From NCBI RefSeq assembly GCF_905171775.1, contig NC_053494.1, positions 134,829,592-134,893,591 of the forward strand: DNA of 64,000 bases, written 5' to 3'. The notes beneath the pieces are model-generated. The model saw only the letters and a program-made list of their open reading frames with translations, was not told the DNA's origin and ran no database searches. This DNA is from Rana temporaria (lineage: Eukaryota > Chordata > Amphibia > Anura > Ranidae). The position numbers and the translations under genes were made by a program. Positions 33,330-45,043 of this stretch are shown one piece after another (the first letter of the stretch is position 1; every line of letters starts with the position of its first letter).

Positions 33330-33783
33330 GGTTAACTTGCGAAAGTCACTTTGCAAGGGCATTTTTCCTAGAGCCTAGTGAATGAGGTGAAGCTCGGCGA
33401 ACTTCCATCATCCAAGTCATGTGAAAGTAAAAATACGTTTTTTGTTTTTAAAGTATTTTTTTTTTCTTGTCCGTATTTTTTGCAGAGTGAATTTTCACCA
33501 TATTCGCTAAACTAAAGAAAATGTAATTGCAAAGGGAAAAAAAAATAAAAACTAATTACATTTAGTTATGAGAAACATGCAAAAAAAAAAAAAAAACAAG
33601 GCTGGACATACATTATATTTTATATTTAATTTTTCTTTATATTTTCCAAAACCATATATTATGAGGTCAGACCTAAACACTTTCAATGTGAATGCAATCA
33701 GGCAGTGTCTTGCACTACACAGTTGAAAGTAAATCTAAAGGAAATTGAATAAGAAAATTGTATACTGTATGGCCAGCCTCAAG
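33330..33783. other. No gene or named repeat recognised
   Basis: AT-rich with several homopolymer runs. Confidence 0.35.
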
Positions 33784-34142
33784 CCCTGTACACACGATCG
33801 GTTTGTCTGATGAAAACAAAGCGATGGCCGTTTTAAAATATTCATATGGATAAAAAAGACGATAGAAAAAAAACGATAGAAAAAAAACGATAGAAAAAAA
33901 TGATCGTCTGTGTGGAAGTCTATCGGTCAAAAATCCACGCATGCCCAGAATCAAGTCGACGCATGCTCGGAAGCATTGAACTTAAATTTTTCTCAGCATG
34001 TCGTAGTGTTTTACGTCACCGCATTTGGACACGGTCGGATTTTTGACCGATGGTGTCTAGGCAAGACAGATGAAAGTCAGCTTCATCGGAAATCCATCAG
34101 ATTAGATTCCTTCAGATATCCGATCGTGTGTACAGGGCATAA
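33784..34142. mobile_element. GTACACAC-type MITE
   Basis: GCCCTGTACACACGATCGGT at left and CGATCGTGTGTACAGGGC at right. Carries the GCATGCTCGGAAGCATTGAA core and a four-unit ACGATAGAAAAAAA array (about 33859-33905). Confidence 0.8.
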
Positions 34143-34176
34143 GGGTTTGTTTACACCAGATGTAGTCAGGGGAGCT

Positions 34177-34454
34177 TTAAACCACTTAAGACAGAGGCTC
34201 TTTTTGAGATTTGGTGTTCACTGTTTTTTTTTTTTGCTAGAAAATTACTATGAACCCCCCAAACATTATATATATTTTTTTTCTAACACCATAGAGGATA
34301 TTCCGTCCGTGATAGACAAGAGGACGTCCATGATAGGCGGAACACTGAACACAGTGTCTGCTGGGAAACCGAGTGTTTTCCGCCTATCACGGAACAGGAC
34401 GAGGAAGAGGCGCAACTTTTTAACACTGCACACCCATCGTCTGAATATGCATGG
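34177..34454 (+). mobile_element. 5' fragment of the 17099-18388 type TTAA element
   Basis: TTAAACCACTTAAGACAGAG start, then GCTAGAAAATTACTATGAAC and CCCCAAACATTATATATA. It then passes into unrelated GATAGGCGGAACACTGAAC sequence and the minisatellite. No right terminus. Confidence 0.6.
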
Positions 34455-35209
34455 CACAGTGAGGTCAGGCTGCAAACGGCCACAGTGAGGTCAGGCTGCA
34501 AACGGCCACAGTGAGGTCAGGCTGCAAACGGCCACAGTGAGGTCAGGCTGCAAACGGCCACAGTGAGGTCAGGCTGCAAACGGCCACAGTGAGGTCAGGC
34601 TGCAAACGGCCACAGTGAGGTCAGGCTGCAAACGGCCACAGTGAGGTCAGGCTGCAAACGGCCACAGTGAGGTCAGGCTGCAAACGGCCACAGTGAGGTC
34701 AGGCTGCAAACGGCCACAGTGAGGTCAGGCTGCAAACGGCCACAGTGAGGTCAGGCTGCAAACGGCCACAGTGAGGTCAGGCTGCAAACGGCCACAGTGA
34801 GGTCAGGCTGCAAACGGCCACAGTGAGGTCAGGCTGCAAACGGCCACAGTGAGGTCAGGCTGCAAACGGCCACAGTGAGGTCAGGCTGCAAACGGCCACA
34901 GTGAGGTCAGGCTGCAAACGGCCACAGTGAGGTCAGGCTGCAAACGGCCACAGTGAGGTCAGGCTGCAAACGGCCACAGTGAGGTCAGGCTGCAAACGGC
35001 CACAGTGAGGTCAGGCTGCAAACGGCCACAGTGAGGTCAGGCTGCAAACGGCCACAGTGAGGTCAGGCTGCAAACGGCCACAGTGAGGTCAGGCTGCAAA
35101 CGGCCACAGTGAGGTCAGGCTGCAAACGGCCACAGTGAGGTAAGGCTGAAAATGGGCACAGTGAGGTAAGGCTGAAAATGGGCACAGTGAGGCGTGCAGA
35201 TGGGCATTG
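34455..35209. repeat. 26-bp minisatellite: 26 near-identical units plus variant units
   Basis: Units start CACAGTGAGGTCAGGCTGCA and repeat every 26 bp from 34455 to 35130 with no difference that I can see. Two variant units (AGGTAAGGCTGAAAATGGG) and a partial one follow to about 35209. The gradient from uniform units to variant edge units is typical of array homogenisation. Any frame through it is an artefact of the period, since three units make 78 bp. Confidence 0.95.
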
Positions 35210-35245
35210 TTAACCCTCTTATCCACTTACAGTAGCTGCTGCATT

Positions 35246-35352
35246 CTCACCCTAGGCTTATACTCGAGTCAATACCTTTTCCCATTTTTTTGTGGTAAAA
35301 AAAGGTGCCTCGGCTTATATTCAGGTCGGCTTATACTCGAGTGCATACGGTA
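35246..35352 (+). mobile_element. End fragment of a CTTATACTCGAGT-type element
   Basis: GGCTTATACTCGAGTCAATA, then CTCGGCTTATATTCAGGTCG and GGCTTATACTCGAGTGCATA. This is a terminal motif common to a vertebrate DNA element. The minisatellite probably belonged to its interior. Left end missing. Confidence 0.5.
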
Positions 35353-35869
35353 TGTGAATGATAGAGTTTGTGATAATGCTGTAGCAAAATTTTAATAAAA
35401 ATTATAATGTAAAAAAAACATAATATTGAATAAACCCATGTGGTGCGTTTCATACACAAACACATTCTCGTAATGCTCAGACGTGCTGCATTGCCGAGTA
35501 TTTTATTTCACGGATACATGAGTAATGCATTTTTTTATTGCCTATTATAAGTGCTACTGAAATTCAATCTACCACTTGGGAAGTTTTCAATGAAAGAAAG
35601 ATGACATTGTTAGATGGTTAACACACTAAAACGGGAGGAAATGTTTGTTTCGCTGTTTAGAGAGCGCATCAAGCTGTAATGCTGGGCTATGCACTGCAGA
35701 CTCTTTTAGGCAGCCATTGAGTTGAAAAAGTCACTTTTTTAGACTGAGATTAATGATGTGAAATAGTCTATTCCTGGGAGGAAAATGAGCTTTCTGCAGC
35801 GTTTGTTGAACTAGGTAGGGAGGCCAATCTGCTCAGAAGTAGTATTTAACAGAAAAGGGAAGTACTACT
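35353..35869. other. No gene or named repeat recognised
   Basis: AT-rich and repeat-poor, with no coding signal. Confidence 0.35.
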
Positions 35870-37209
35870 TTAACCACCTCCGTACCGCGCCTATTCTGGC
35901 ACTTCTCTCCTTCATGTAAAAATAACTTTTTTTGCTAGAAAATTACTCAGAATCTCCAAACATTTATATATATGTTTTTTTTAGCAGACACCCTAGGGAA
36001 TATTGCAACTTTTTACCTTGCACGGTATTTGCGCACAGTATTTTTTGGGGGGGGGGGGGACGGTTTCAAGAATTAAAAAAAAAAAACAGTAAAGTCAGGC
36101 CAATTTTTTTGTATAATGTGAAAGATGAGGTTACGCTGAGTAAATAGATACCCAACTTGTAATGCTAAAAAATTGCGCACACTCACACACTCCTGGAATG
36201 GCACCAACTTCGGTACTTAAAAATCTCCATAGGCGACGCTTTAATTTTTTTTTACAGGTGACCAGTTAGAGGAGGTCTAGTGCTAGAATTGTTGCACACG
36301 CTCTAACACACGTGGCGATACCTCACATATGTGGTTTGTACGGCATTTACATATGTGGGCGGGACTTACGTGTGTTCGCTTCTGAGCGCGAGCTACCGGG
36401 GACATGAGTGTTTTACATTTTATTTTTTATTTTTTTGATCACTTCTAGGGCCGGTTCACACTGCTGCGAATTCTATTGCGAATTTGTTCCGTTGCGATTG
36501 CTCAAATTCTCAAGTCATTTTACCAACATAGTTTTCCATGAGTGCCGTTCACATCAATGCGTTGCGAATCTAAGCGGCGTTAAAAAAGGGTCCTGTGAGT
36601 TTGATCCATATGCAGTGCAAATTCAGCTCTATAGACTGGCATTCCCTGAAATTGCGGCTTGCGAATCGTGGCAAAATAGCTGTTTTAAGTGGCAGTAGTG
36701 TGAACCGGCCCCAATTCCTTTTACAAGGAATGTAAACATCCCTTGTAATAGGAATCTATTGCGACAGGTCCTCTTTATGGAGAGATGCGGTATCAAACCC
36801 CAAATCTCTTCTCCAGGCTGAAAAACATTAGATCGGGGAAAAAAAATTTTTTTACCATCTCATGCTGACTTCGGGGAACCCGGGAGTGACGTCATAACGT
36901 CGCTCCCGGGACTCCAACGGTCATAGAGATGACTGGTGACCTTCTAATCACCGGAAATCTCTATCATCGCGACCTGGTGTGCCGGCCTATTCATTTCTCC
37001 GGGCCCCCAATGGCACGGGAGAGCCCAGAGAAGCACCGGATGGCGGCAGGGGGGGGGGGGACGACGACGACACTTCCCCTCCCGTCGCCTATAAGAACGA
37101 TCAAGTGGTGGAACTGTCGCCATCATTCTTATGGTGCACAGAATCGCTGGCTGAAAAGAACGATATCTGAATGATGCCTATAGCTGAAGACATCATTCAG
37201 ATACCTCCC
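35870..37209 (+). mobile_element. Truncated TTAA element with a nested MITE
   Basis: TTAACCACCTCCGTACCGCG start. Colinear with 17099-18388 through CATTCAGATA near 37200. The right terminus is absent: the sequence switches to GACAGCGTGAGGAG and then the VNTR. Confidence 0.75.
36448..36711. mobile_element. GGTTCACAC-type MITE inside the TTAA element
   Basis: GGGCCGGTTCACACTGCTGC and TAGTGTGAACCGGCCC are inverted ends. The sister element shows the unoccupied site at about 17771-17790 (ATCACTTTTATTCC). Confidence 0.85.
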
Positions 37210-37310
37210 CTGCTGACAGCGTGAGGAGAAAAAAAAGCTGATCACCGGCTTATGTGAAAGGGACATTGATCCCGAAGAGGAAGGAGTCACATCTGCTGCC
37301 TCTGTGCTGC

Positions 37311-37460
37311 AAGTACCCCTGCTAGTGCCACCCGCAAGTGCCCACCAGTGCCAGCCACAAGTGCCAGCCGCAAGTGCCCACCAGTGCCAGCCGCAAGTGC
37401 CCACCAGTGCCAGCCGCAAGTGCCCACCAGTGCCACCCACAAGTGCCCACCAGCGCCACC
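37311..37460 (+). repeat. 23-bp VNTR
   Basis: About five imperfect units of AGTGCCAGCCGCAAGTGCCC-ACC. Period 23 bp. Confidence 0.9.
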
Positions 37461-37485
37461 CATCAATGCCTCATCAAACAAGCAA

Positions 37486-38363
37486 CCTGTAGAATTTTTT
37501 AAACGTCGCCTATGGAGATTTTAAAGGGTAAAAGTTTGTTGCCATTCCACAAGCGGACAGAATTTTGAAGCGTGGCATGTTGGGTATCAATTTACTCGGC
37601 GTAACATTATCTTTTACAATATAAAAAAAAATTGGGCTAACTTTACTGGGGTCTTTATTTTTTTTATTAAAAAGGTGTATTTTTTCCCCAAAAAAGTGTG
37701 CTTGTAGGACCGCTGCACAAATACAGTGTGGCAGAAATTATTGCAACAACCGCCATTTTATTCTATAGGGTGTTAGAATAAAAAAAATATATAATGTTTG
37801 GGGGTTCTAATTAGAGGTAAGGAGATGGCAGTGACAACAGACAAGGGGAAGCTCCATTAGCATTGCTGGTTGTCTTGTCATAACAACCACAAGATGGCGC
37901 CAGACCACAGAAGGAAGCCTAGGCCTGCAGAAGGCGGCAAAGCCGCGGCCCGACGTGATCACGCAGTGGGGGGGGCACGGAGACACAGGTTACCCCAGCT
38001 GTGCCGCGCCAGGTCACATTCTCTAGGGTGTTAAAAATATATATATAATGTTTGGGGGTTCTAATTAGAGGTTAGGAGATGGCAGTGAAAACAGACAAGG
38101 GGAAGCTCCATCAGCATTGCTGGTTGTCTTGTCATACCAACGGCCACCACAAGACGGCGCCAAATCACAGATGGCAGCATAGGCCTGCAAAAGGCCGCAA
38201 AGCTGCGGCCTCAATAACTGTCCAGCGCGGCCCGACGCGATTGCGTGGCGGGGGAGGTGGGGGTGCATGGAGACACAGGATACCCCAGCTGTGCCGCCCC
38301 AGGCGACTGGTGGCTAATTCTAGTCGCAATTAAGACCTGGCGCCCGGGGTTTGTCGAACCCTG
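37486..38363 (-). mobile_element. Reversed, truncated copy of the 27479-28261 hAT family with internal duplication
   Basis: Reads in reverse from CAACCTGTAGAATTTTTTAA to the terminus GGGTTTGTCGAACCCTG (38363). The block ATATAATGTTTGGGGGTTCT...GGAGACACAGG occurs twice, at about 37768-38024 and 38025-38310, as diverged tandem copies. The other terminus is absent. Confidence 0.65.
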
Positions 38364-38375
38364 TGTTATAGAGTT

Positions 38376-38620
38376 AGACCCCTAGCACACTGGGGCGTTT
38401 TTCATGCGCTTTTAGGATAAAAATAGCGCCTAAAAACATCTCCCCTGCTGTTCCAGTGTGAAAGACTGAGTGCTTTCACACTGTGGCGATGCACTGGCAG
38501 GACGTTAAAAAAAAGTCTGCAGATGTCAGAATACCTGAACAGCACCTCCGAGTGGATGCAGTCACTGTTCAGTCAACAATTTTCCATCCAGCCCCTTTGA
38601 CACAAGTCACTTGAAAAATT
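38376..38620. mobile_element. Partial MITE, CACACTGGGGCG class
   Basis: AGACCCCTAGCACACTGGGG end and CACTGTGGCGATGCACTGGC inside. No right end. Confidence 0.4.
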
Positions 38621-38999
38621 GATGTGGTGCTAACCGGGGCACCCAAGGCTCAAATTTCACTTGATTAAGGTAGTTGCTACTGTTAAGTATTATACCTGTA
38701 TTCCAAAAGACTGCCTTTCTTTGGTTTCTTATTTTGCTAGCAGCAGCCTTGCTTTAAACAAAAAAATCGGAGGCAGATCCTATGTATATGCAACATACAG
38801 TATACTGCACATTACACCCACATAGCTTCATCTGTGCTTATTAGAGCGGAAATATTATGGGCTAGCTGATTCAAGGCCAGCCAATGTCTCTTCGTATATT
38901 GGTTAGCCTCAAGATGTCACAGTTTGTTAAATCCCCCCCCCCCCCCCAAAAAAAATGGTATAGTTTATTAGTGATTTCCCTAAAGCGAATAATAAAGCC

Positions 39000-39290
39000 T
39001 AGTATACACTAGCAGTTTGTTGTTCATTCAATACAGCAGGGCTGGAAAAAAATAAAAGAGCTCAGGAGAAGCCGATGTACTAAAAATCTGATGTTAGTAC
39101 AGTGACCTCCCCCGCTGAGCTATGGTGTGCCGACAAGGGGGAGGGGGCACCCCCCGCCCCACCAGAACACACCTGTCAGCTTTCTTAGCCATTGGCTAAG
39201 AGCACCGATTGGCAGACCTTTTTCGGTCAAGCCCCTTCGGCAAAAGCCTGCTTTAGCTCCCTGAAGGCTTTTTTTCCAAAACACGTTGGG
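39000..39290. mobile_element. Partial MITE related to 26038-26285
   Basis: Shares GATGTTAGTACAGTGACCTC, CCGCTGAGCTATGG and ACCAGAACACACC. A run of C/A precedes it near 38932-38955. Confidence 0.5.
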
Positions 39291-39839
39291 TTTGTCCTAA
39301 TATCTCTACAAATATTAAAGCCACGACAGGCATACTACTTAAGTATGTAGTTCTATATTATGGACACATGGGGTTTAAAGACTTTTAGCCGTATTTATGC
39401 AATAACATTCATACAGTATTTTGTGTGTGTGTTTATATACTCTGTGGATCTTTTGCAATAAATTTGGTATACCAGCCTTTTATTGAAATGCACATGATTG
39501 TCATAAAAATGAGATATACTCACAAACACAGGTTTAAAAACAGCGTGTAAATCCAAACAAATGCCAGCCGGCATACAAGGAGCCCTCCTCCTCTGCGTGC
39601 TATACCTTGCCTTCCTACGGACTTTTTTTCCATTAAGAGTGATTCATGGTGTAATATTCATGCATATTGACTTTAATACACCAATTCTCTAAGAACCTTG
39701 TCAAGAAATTTGTAATATTTGTGGCGCGGCTTTTCTGTTTTTGTATATTATCTGTGTATCGCACGCCAGCTGCTGCCTTAGTGGGTCCGTTTTGAGTATT
39801 AGTGCAGTTTTTGGTTTTCCACATGATTGCCACATCTGC
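39291..39839. other. No gene or named repeat recognised
   Basis: AT-rich. A short (GT)n lies near 39420. Confidence 0.35.
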
Positions 39840-40010
39840 CTTAAAAGTCCCATAAAGGGGGTTTTGTATGTTTACCTTCGACAGAAGCCTGACATTTGGC
39901 CGGCTGATGTCAGACCGGCTGCCATACAACATGGGCTGAATGTCAGCCGGTTTCTATTGAACCAGCCGCTGCCGCCCGATATTCAGCCTGTGTGTACGGC
40001 GCTCAACTGT
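39840..40010. mobile_element. Short GTACGGC-ended MITE fragment
   Basis: GGCCGGCTGATGTCAGACCGGC and AATGTCAGCCGG words form hairpins. The right end GTGTGTACGGCGC matches the GTACACAC class. Confidence 0.45.
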
Positions 40011-40161
40011 GGTCACTATAGACAACAGTGAAGTCTATAGGTTACCTAATGTGGACACTGTATCATATGTTCTTTCATGCTAAGTGCATGTATGTTAAAG
40101 TTGGCCATACATGGGGAGAATTTTATCAGAAAAAATAGATTTAGGAAGTTTGATTTTCTAA

Positions 40162-40571
40162 GTGTCGGTTCACACTACCGCGACTTGGGATCCCACTTGT
40201 GTCGCCAACATGAGAAATTCAATTGACGTGAATGAGAGCCATCTTAATGTACACTACTGAAGTCGCTCCGACTTCAGAAAAAGGTTCCTGTACTACTTCA
40301 ATCCGACTTCTAGGCAACTTGTACCCATAGATTTCAATGGAAGTTGCCTCAGAAGTCGGATCTCCATCTTAATTGAAGCAACTTTACAGGAAGAGAAAAT
40401 AGTTTACTCAGGCAAGCCCCTCCCACAGAGCTGATTATTCTGTGATTGGCCACAGTCAAAGTCGTCGGTCCTGGAGGCAACTTTAAGTCGCGTTGTAAGT
40501 TGCTCCAAGTTGTGCTAAAGTTGCCTTGCAAAGTCGCGCTGTAAGTCGGGTTGTCCCTGTGAACCGGCACG
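40162..40571. mobile_element. GGTTCAC-type MITE with CGACTT words
   Basis: GTGTCGGTTCACACTACCGC and GTCCCTGTGAACCGGCAC are inverted. Repeated AAGTTGC and GTCGC motifs inside. Confidence 0.75.
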
Positions 40572-40579
40572 AATAGTTC

Positions 40580-40920
40580 AGGTCCTTTTTACATGAAACA
40601 GACTCTGCTTGGGATCTGCTTGTTCAGCAGGGAATCTGTATTTGCAGAAGTAGAGCAGAGCAGACACAGACACAGCCCGCTCTCCTCTATGGGCGGTTAG
40701 ATGTAAACAGGCCACCTGTCAGTTAAGACCTGACTGCTATCCAATCTGCGCATGGTAGGAGAATCCATCTGTTTTTAGCAGATCGTTTTGGATGGAAGTG
40801 GGTATAAATGGACACGTCTGTTTACATCCGCTGCTCCATAGAGGAGAACGGAGGTTCTGATTGGGTCCTCCTGAAAAACAGACAGGCAGACCCGATCAAA
40901 AAGCTCACCTGAAAGGGGCC
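40580..40920. mobile_element. Partial MITE, GTGAAAGGGGCC class
   Basis: Right end CACCTGAAAGGGGCCC. Interior colinear with 23225-23531 (TGTAAACAGGCCACCTGTCA, CTGACTGCTATCCAATC). Confidence 0.55.
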
Positions 40921-41184
40921 CACAAAGGGTCAAATCCATGATCGTTTTCAATCGCAGTGACCAAAATAAAAATAACTGAGCAGGGTGGAAATTTTTTCTT
41001 GAATAAAGTTCTACCAGTGAATGTGGTTTTCATTCAATTCCATTCATTCCTGAGTCAAATGTTTACATAAACAAAATGTTGTAGTACTTTCAAACAAAAT
41101 ATGTCTGCTGGCATTATCATACATACCAATGCCATTTTTCATATGAACCTTTGTATTTAAATCTACCAGTGTATGTCCAGCTTA

Positions 41185-41321
41185 AGGCCCCTTTCACACT
41201 GGGGCAGGACGTGCGGTGGCGGTATAAAAATAGCGGCGCTATACCGTCGGAATTCGGATGCTAGCGGTGCGGTATGTTTAGCGCTAAACCACCTGAAAAA
41301 CTCCTCAGTGTGAAAGGGGCC
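41185..41321. mobile_element. 137-bp MITE with TTA duplication
   Basis: AGGCCCCTTTCACACTGGGG and AGTGTGAAAGGGGCC with TTA on both sides (41182-41184, 41322-41324), fitting a PIF/Harbinger-type 3-bp target. Confidence 0.75.
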
Positions 41322-41675
41322 TTAGTGATGAGGGCGTGAATACTTACAGGAATTTATTATCTTACAGAGATCACTGACAATAGTTTTATCCGTTTCTCTG
41401 TCCAGAAGATGAGAATAGATATAAGAAAGCCTAAAAAAGGAAAATATTACACCCATCACATCTAAAAATTGGTAAGCTGCAAAGTAATAGATGTTTGCTT
41501 TTGGGTTTAATGCCACTTTAAGAGCAGCTTGTGTGGTCCTTCATACAGAATACAGTGTTTGTATGGGGCTTAACGGCGAAGGTCACCAGATTAATCTAAG
41601 AGAAATCAATTTTAATAATTAGAAGATGGATCTCATAGATTTTCAGTGTGGTAGTGTTAAAACAAAACTAAGGAT

Positions 41676-41880
41676 AAACAAACATGTCGAATGCTGAAAT
41701 CCTTCTGAAAATGCTAGTTCACTGGCTGTTTCCCGACCAAAGCTCTCATGGCAGTTTTCCTGCCAGGAAAACCGGCCGTGTGTGGGGGGGAAAGCTGCCG
41801 AGCAGGTTCTCGGCTTTCCCCTCAGGTTTCCCGGCGGTAAAAAGTCTGCTGGGAAACCTGTACGTGTGTACGGGGCATTA
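41676..41880. mobile_element. GTGTGTACGGGGC-ended MITE fragment
   Basis: Right end TACGTGTGTACGGGGCATTA. The inner CCTGCCAGGAAAACCGGCCG pairs with GGTTTCCCGGCGG-type words. Confidence 0.5.
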
Positions 41881-42276
41881 GGCCTCTTTCACACTGGGCG
41901 GATCAGTAATGATCCGCCCCGTGCACCTCCGCTTGCTCAGCGTGGATCGCTCCATTGATCCCCGCTGAGCCGGCGGATGACAGGGCGGTCCCCACACACT
42001 GTGCAGGGACCGCCCTGTCTTTTCTCTGCTCCCCCTATGGGGGGGATCGGATGAACACGGACCGTATGTCCGTGTTCACCCCATGCGATCCGCCAGACGG
42101 ATGGAAAAGTAGGTTTTTCCTCCATCACACTTTGGCGGATCGGAGCGGGTCGGATGTTAGCGGGCATGTCACCGCTGACATCCGCGGCTCCATAGAAGAG
42201 CACAGAGCGCCCGTACAGGTCCGCAAAAAAAACTGACAGGCGGACCTGTACGGACGCTCAATGTGAAAAACCCTCT
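41881..42276. mobile_element. CTTTCACAC-type MITE rich in GGATCCGC words
   Basis: GGCCTCTTTCACACTGGGCG at left, CAATGTGAAAAACCCTCTAG at right. Directly abuts the previous fragment. Confidence 0.65.
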
Positions 42277-43214
42277 AGTCTAAGTGGTTAAACTGACCTC
42301 ATTTACAAACTGAAGTTCATGCCTTTGATCTAAAAGAACCAAATGACGCAATGTCTATCTTTTTTTCTGAGCAATGTTGTAATGAACTTCATCAGCTGCC
42401 TTTTCTTTCTTTTTTTTTTACAGCTGTGAGCAGAGAACGGCTCTGCACTTGTTACATGAATCCTGGAAATACCGGATTAGGATCGTGAGGGTGGTTGAAT
42501 GGAGATGGCGATTTTTTGACGATTAATCATGCAGCTCTACTGTTAGCGCAAATAAACCTGCCAGGTTTTGCGAGAAGAGATTGACCTCTTCGCTCTTCAC
42601 ACCATTCTATAGAGAATATAGAAGATGGTGAACTCAAGGTCTATCGTGGCTGTCGCAGAATGAGGGAACATTTTTTTTCACCCCAAAAGGTTTGACTCCC
42701 GACTACTTCACCCAAAATAATTTTGTGTTCCAATTACACTTATTTTATCATTCTGAATGTGAGTTACAAATATTTGTTTAGTTTATATGTATTATTTGTG
42801 TAGGTATTATAAATATATGTATTATAACACAGTTAAACTTAAGTATGTCTAATGCATTCATTTTCTCAAAGTCTGTAGGGAGCGTTGAGTACCATAGTAT
42901 TAGTTGCCCTGTGAACATGCCATTTCATGGTAAAAAGTGTGACACAGAACTAACTATGTACTATATTTACCGTCACTAAGCTGAATACAGTGAGGCTTGG
43001 TGTCCCCAGGCACAGCTTTCAACAGCTAAGTGCTGGTTTTATGGCAGAAAAAAAAAAAAGAAGATCATAGAACACAAAGCAACAGGATCATATCATAAAG
43101 TTATGATTGCCCATATGCGTTTTTTCTGGAAAGTATACTCATCCAGACATGGTTATAGTAACAAAGCAGTACTGAAAGCATATGAGCAAGTGATAGCAAC
43201 CAAAGAAATTCACT
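42277..43214. other. No gene or named repeat recognised
   Basis: About 0.9 kb, AT-rich, with no supported gene or repeat. Confidence 0.35.
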
Positions 43215-44128
43215 TTAACCACTTAAGACCCAGGCCTTTAGGCAGCTAAAGGACCCGGCCAGTTTTTGCGATTCGGCACTGCGTCGCTTTAACTGACAAT
43301 TGCGCGGTCGTGCGACGTGGCTCCCAAACAAAATTGGCGTCCTTTTTTTCCCACAAATAGAGCTTTTATTTGGTGGTATTTGATCACCTCTGCAGTTTTA
43401 ATTTTTTGCGCTATAAACAAAAATAAAGCGCCAAATATTTTTTCCTTTTTTTCCTATAATAAATATCCCCCAAAAACTAGATTTTTTTCCCTCAGTTTAG
43501 GCTGATACGTATTCTACCTATTTTTGGTAAAAAAATAAAAAAAATCGCAATAAGCATTTATCGATTGGTTTGTGCAAAATTTATAGCGTTTAATAAAAAT
43601 GCAATAAAACTATCCCCTTTTTTGTATTTTTTTTTTTTTTTTTACTACCAATGGCGGCGATCATCGATTTTTTTTGTGACTGCGACATTATGGCAGACAC
43701 TTCGGACAATTTTGACACATTTTTGGGACCATTGTCATTTTCACAGCAAAAAATGCATTAAAAATGCATTGTTACTGTGAAAATGACAATTGCAGTTTGG
43801 GAGTTAACCACAAGAGGGCGCTGAAGGGGTTATGTGTGACCTCATTTGTGTTTCTAACTGTAGGGGGGTGTGGCTGTAGGTGTGATGTCATCGATTGTGT
43901 TTCCCTATAAAAGGTTTACACACAGCTCTCCCCGTTCTACAGCTCCGGGGACTGATCGCGGGACTCCAGCGGTAATCGGGTCCGCGAGTCCCGCGGTCAC
44001 GGAGCTTCGGACTGGGTCGCGTGCAAGCGCGACCCCACAGCCCGGCTTTAAGAGCCACGTACGTGGATGTGCCAAGCTGTGCCATTCTGCCAACGTATAT
44101 CGGCGTAAAGGGGTCCTTAAGTGATTAA
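43215..44128 (-). mobile_element. TTAA element, reversed copy of the GATATACGTCGGCA family
   Basis: TTAACCACTTAAGACCCAGG at left and GTCCTTAAGTGATTAA at right. All blocks of 13964-14900 appear in reverse, from TCCCACAAATAGAGC to CCAACGTATATCGGCG. Confidence 0.8.
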
Positions 44129-44231
44129 ATTAGCGCAGTGTATCTAAAGCAATATACTGTGGTAAGTTTGCTTATCGGCTGCTATAAGTTACTGCATTTT
44201 GCATTACTAAAGATTGATTGCTCTAGAGTCA

Positions 44232-44400
44232 GTCTTTCTCAGCAAGGGTTCCTCCAGAGGTTTGCAGAAGGCCCCTGAGCTGTGCCCCACTGGCCTGATA
44301 TCTGATGGTGCCTTCATATTTCTGGGTCCATCCCCACTGTAAGGGTGGCATTCTAAAATGCCCCCCTACCACCAATGTAGGGGACATTTTCCTAATCTAA
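44232..44400. mobile_element. Possible hAT relic
   Basis: CTTTCTCAGCAAGGGTTCCTCCAG resembles the end of a vertebrate hAT MITE. No partner end was located. Confidence 0.35.
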
Positions 44401-44542
44401 ACAAGAGTTAACTGAGACCTGAAAATGATTGAAAGGTTCTTTTGGGCTAAAAAGGATAAGTTGGGATGGTCTAGAGATACATACTCTAATGAACAAAAGA
44501 AAACAATTGTGACCGGCCCCGTTATGACAGAGTTAAGATTAA

Positions 44543-44995
44543 TGCCACAAACATGGCCGTTATTCATGTCATGGAAAATAACAACGTTTTTCTCTACGCG
44601 ATTCCTCTCAAGCCTGCCTTGCATACACACAATCATAATAAAAAATGCTCGAGCAAAGCGTGTGACGTACAACACCTACGACGGCACTATAAAGGGGAAA
44701 TTCTATTCGAATGGCGCCACCCTTTGGGCCGATTATGGAAATTTCCCTTCTCATCACTTGCTTCCGAGCATGCGCATTTTTTCCCCCTTTGTTAAAGCCT
44801 ACACACAACCGTTTTTCATGACGAGAAAAAAAGAAGACGTGAAAAAACGAGAAATAAAATAGAGCAGGTTCTAGATTTTTAATGCCCATTTTTCTCGTCG
44901 CAAAAAATGCTCTGGGGCCTAAACACGGACGTTTTTCACGACCAATTTAAAAAATGCCAATTTTCTCATCATGAAAACGGTTGTGTGTACGCGGC
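44543..44995 (-). mobile_element. GTACACAC-type MITE with CGTTTTTC words, reversed
   Basis: GTTGTGTGTACGCGGC right end. Left end GCCACAAACATGGCCGTTAT. Colinear in reverse with 57181-57584, including TGACGTACAACAC-TACGACGGCACTATAA. Confidence 0.75.
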
Positions 44996-45043
44996 ATAAG
45001 AACTGACAGATGCTTCACTGATACCCCAAGGTCCCCTCTAAAG

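Noticed and set aside
33910..34488. 192-codon plus-strand frame, the longest in the window
   Set aside because: It runs across a GTACACAC MITE, a TTAA fragment and the start of the minisatellite, three unrelated repeats.
34455..35209. CRISPR-like array
   Set aside because: The 26-bp units are head to tail with no unique spacers, so this is a minisatellite in vertebrate DNA.
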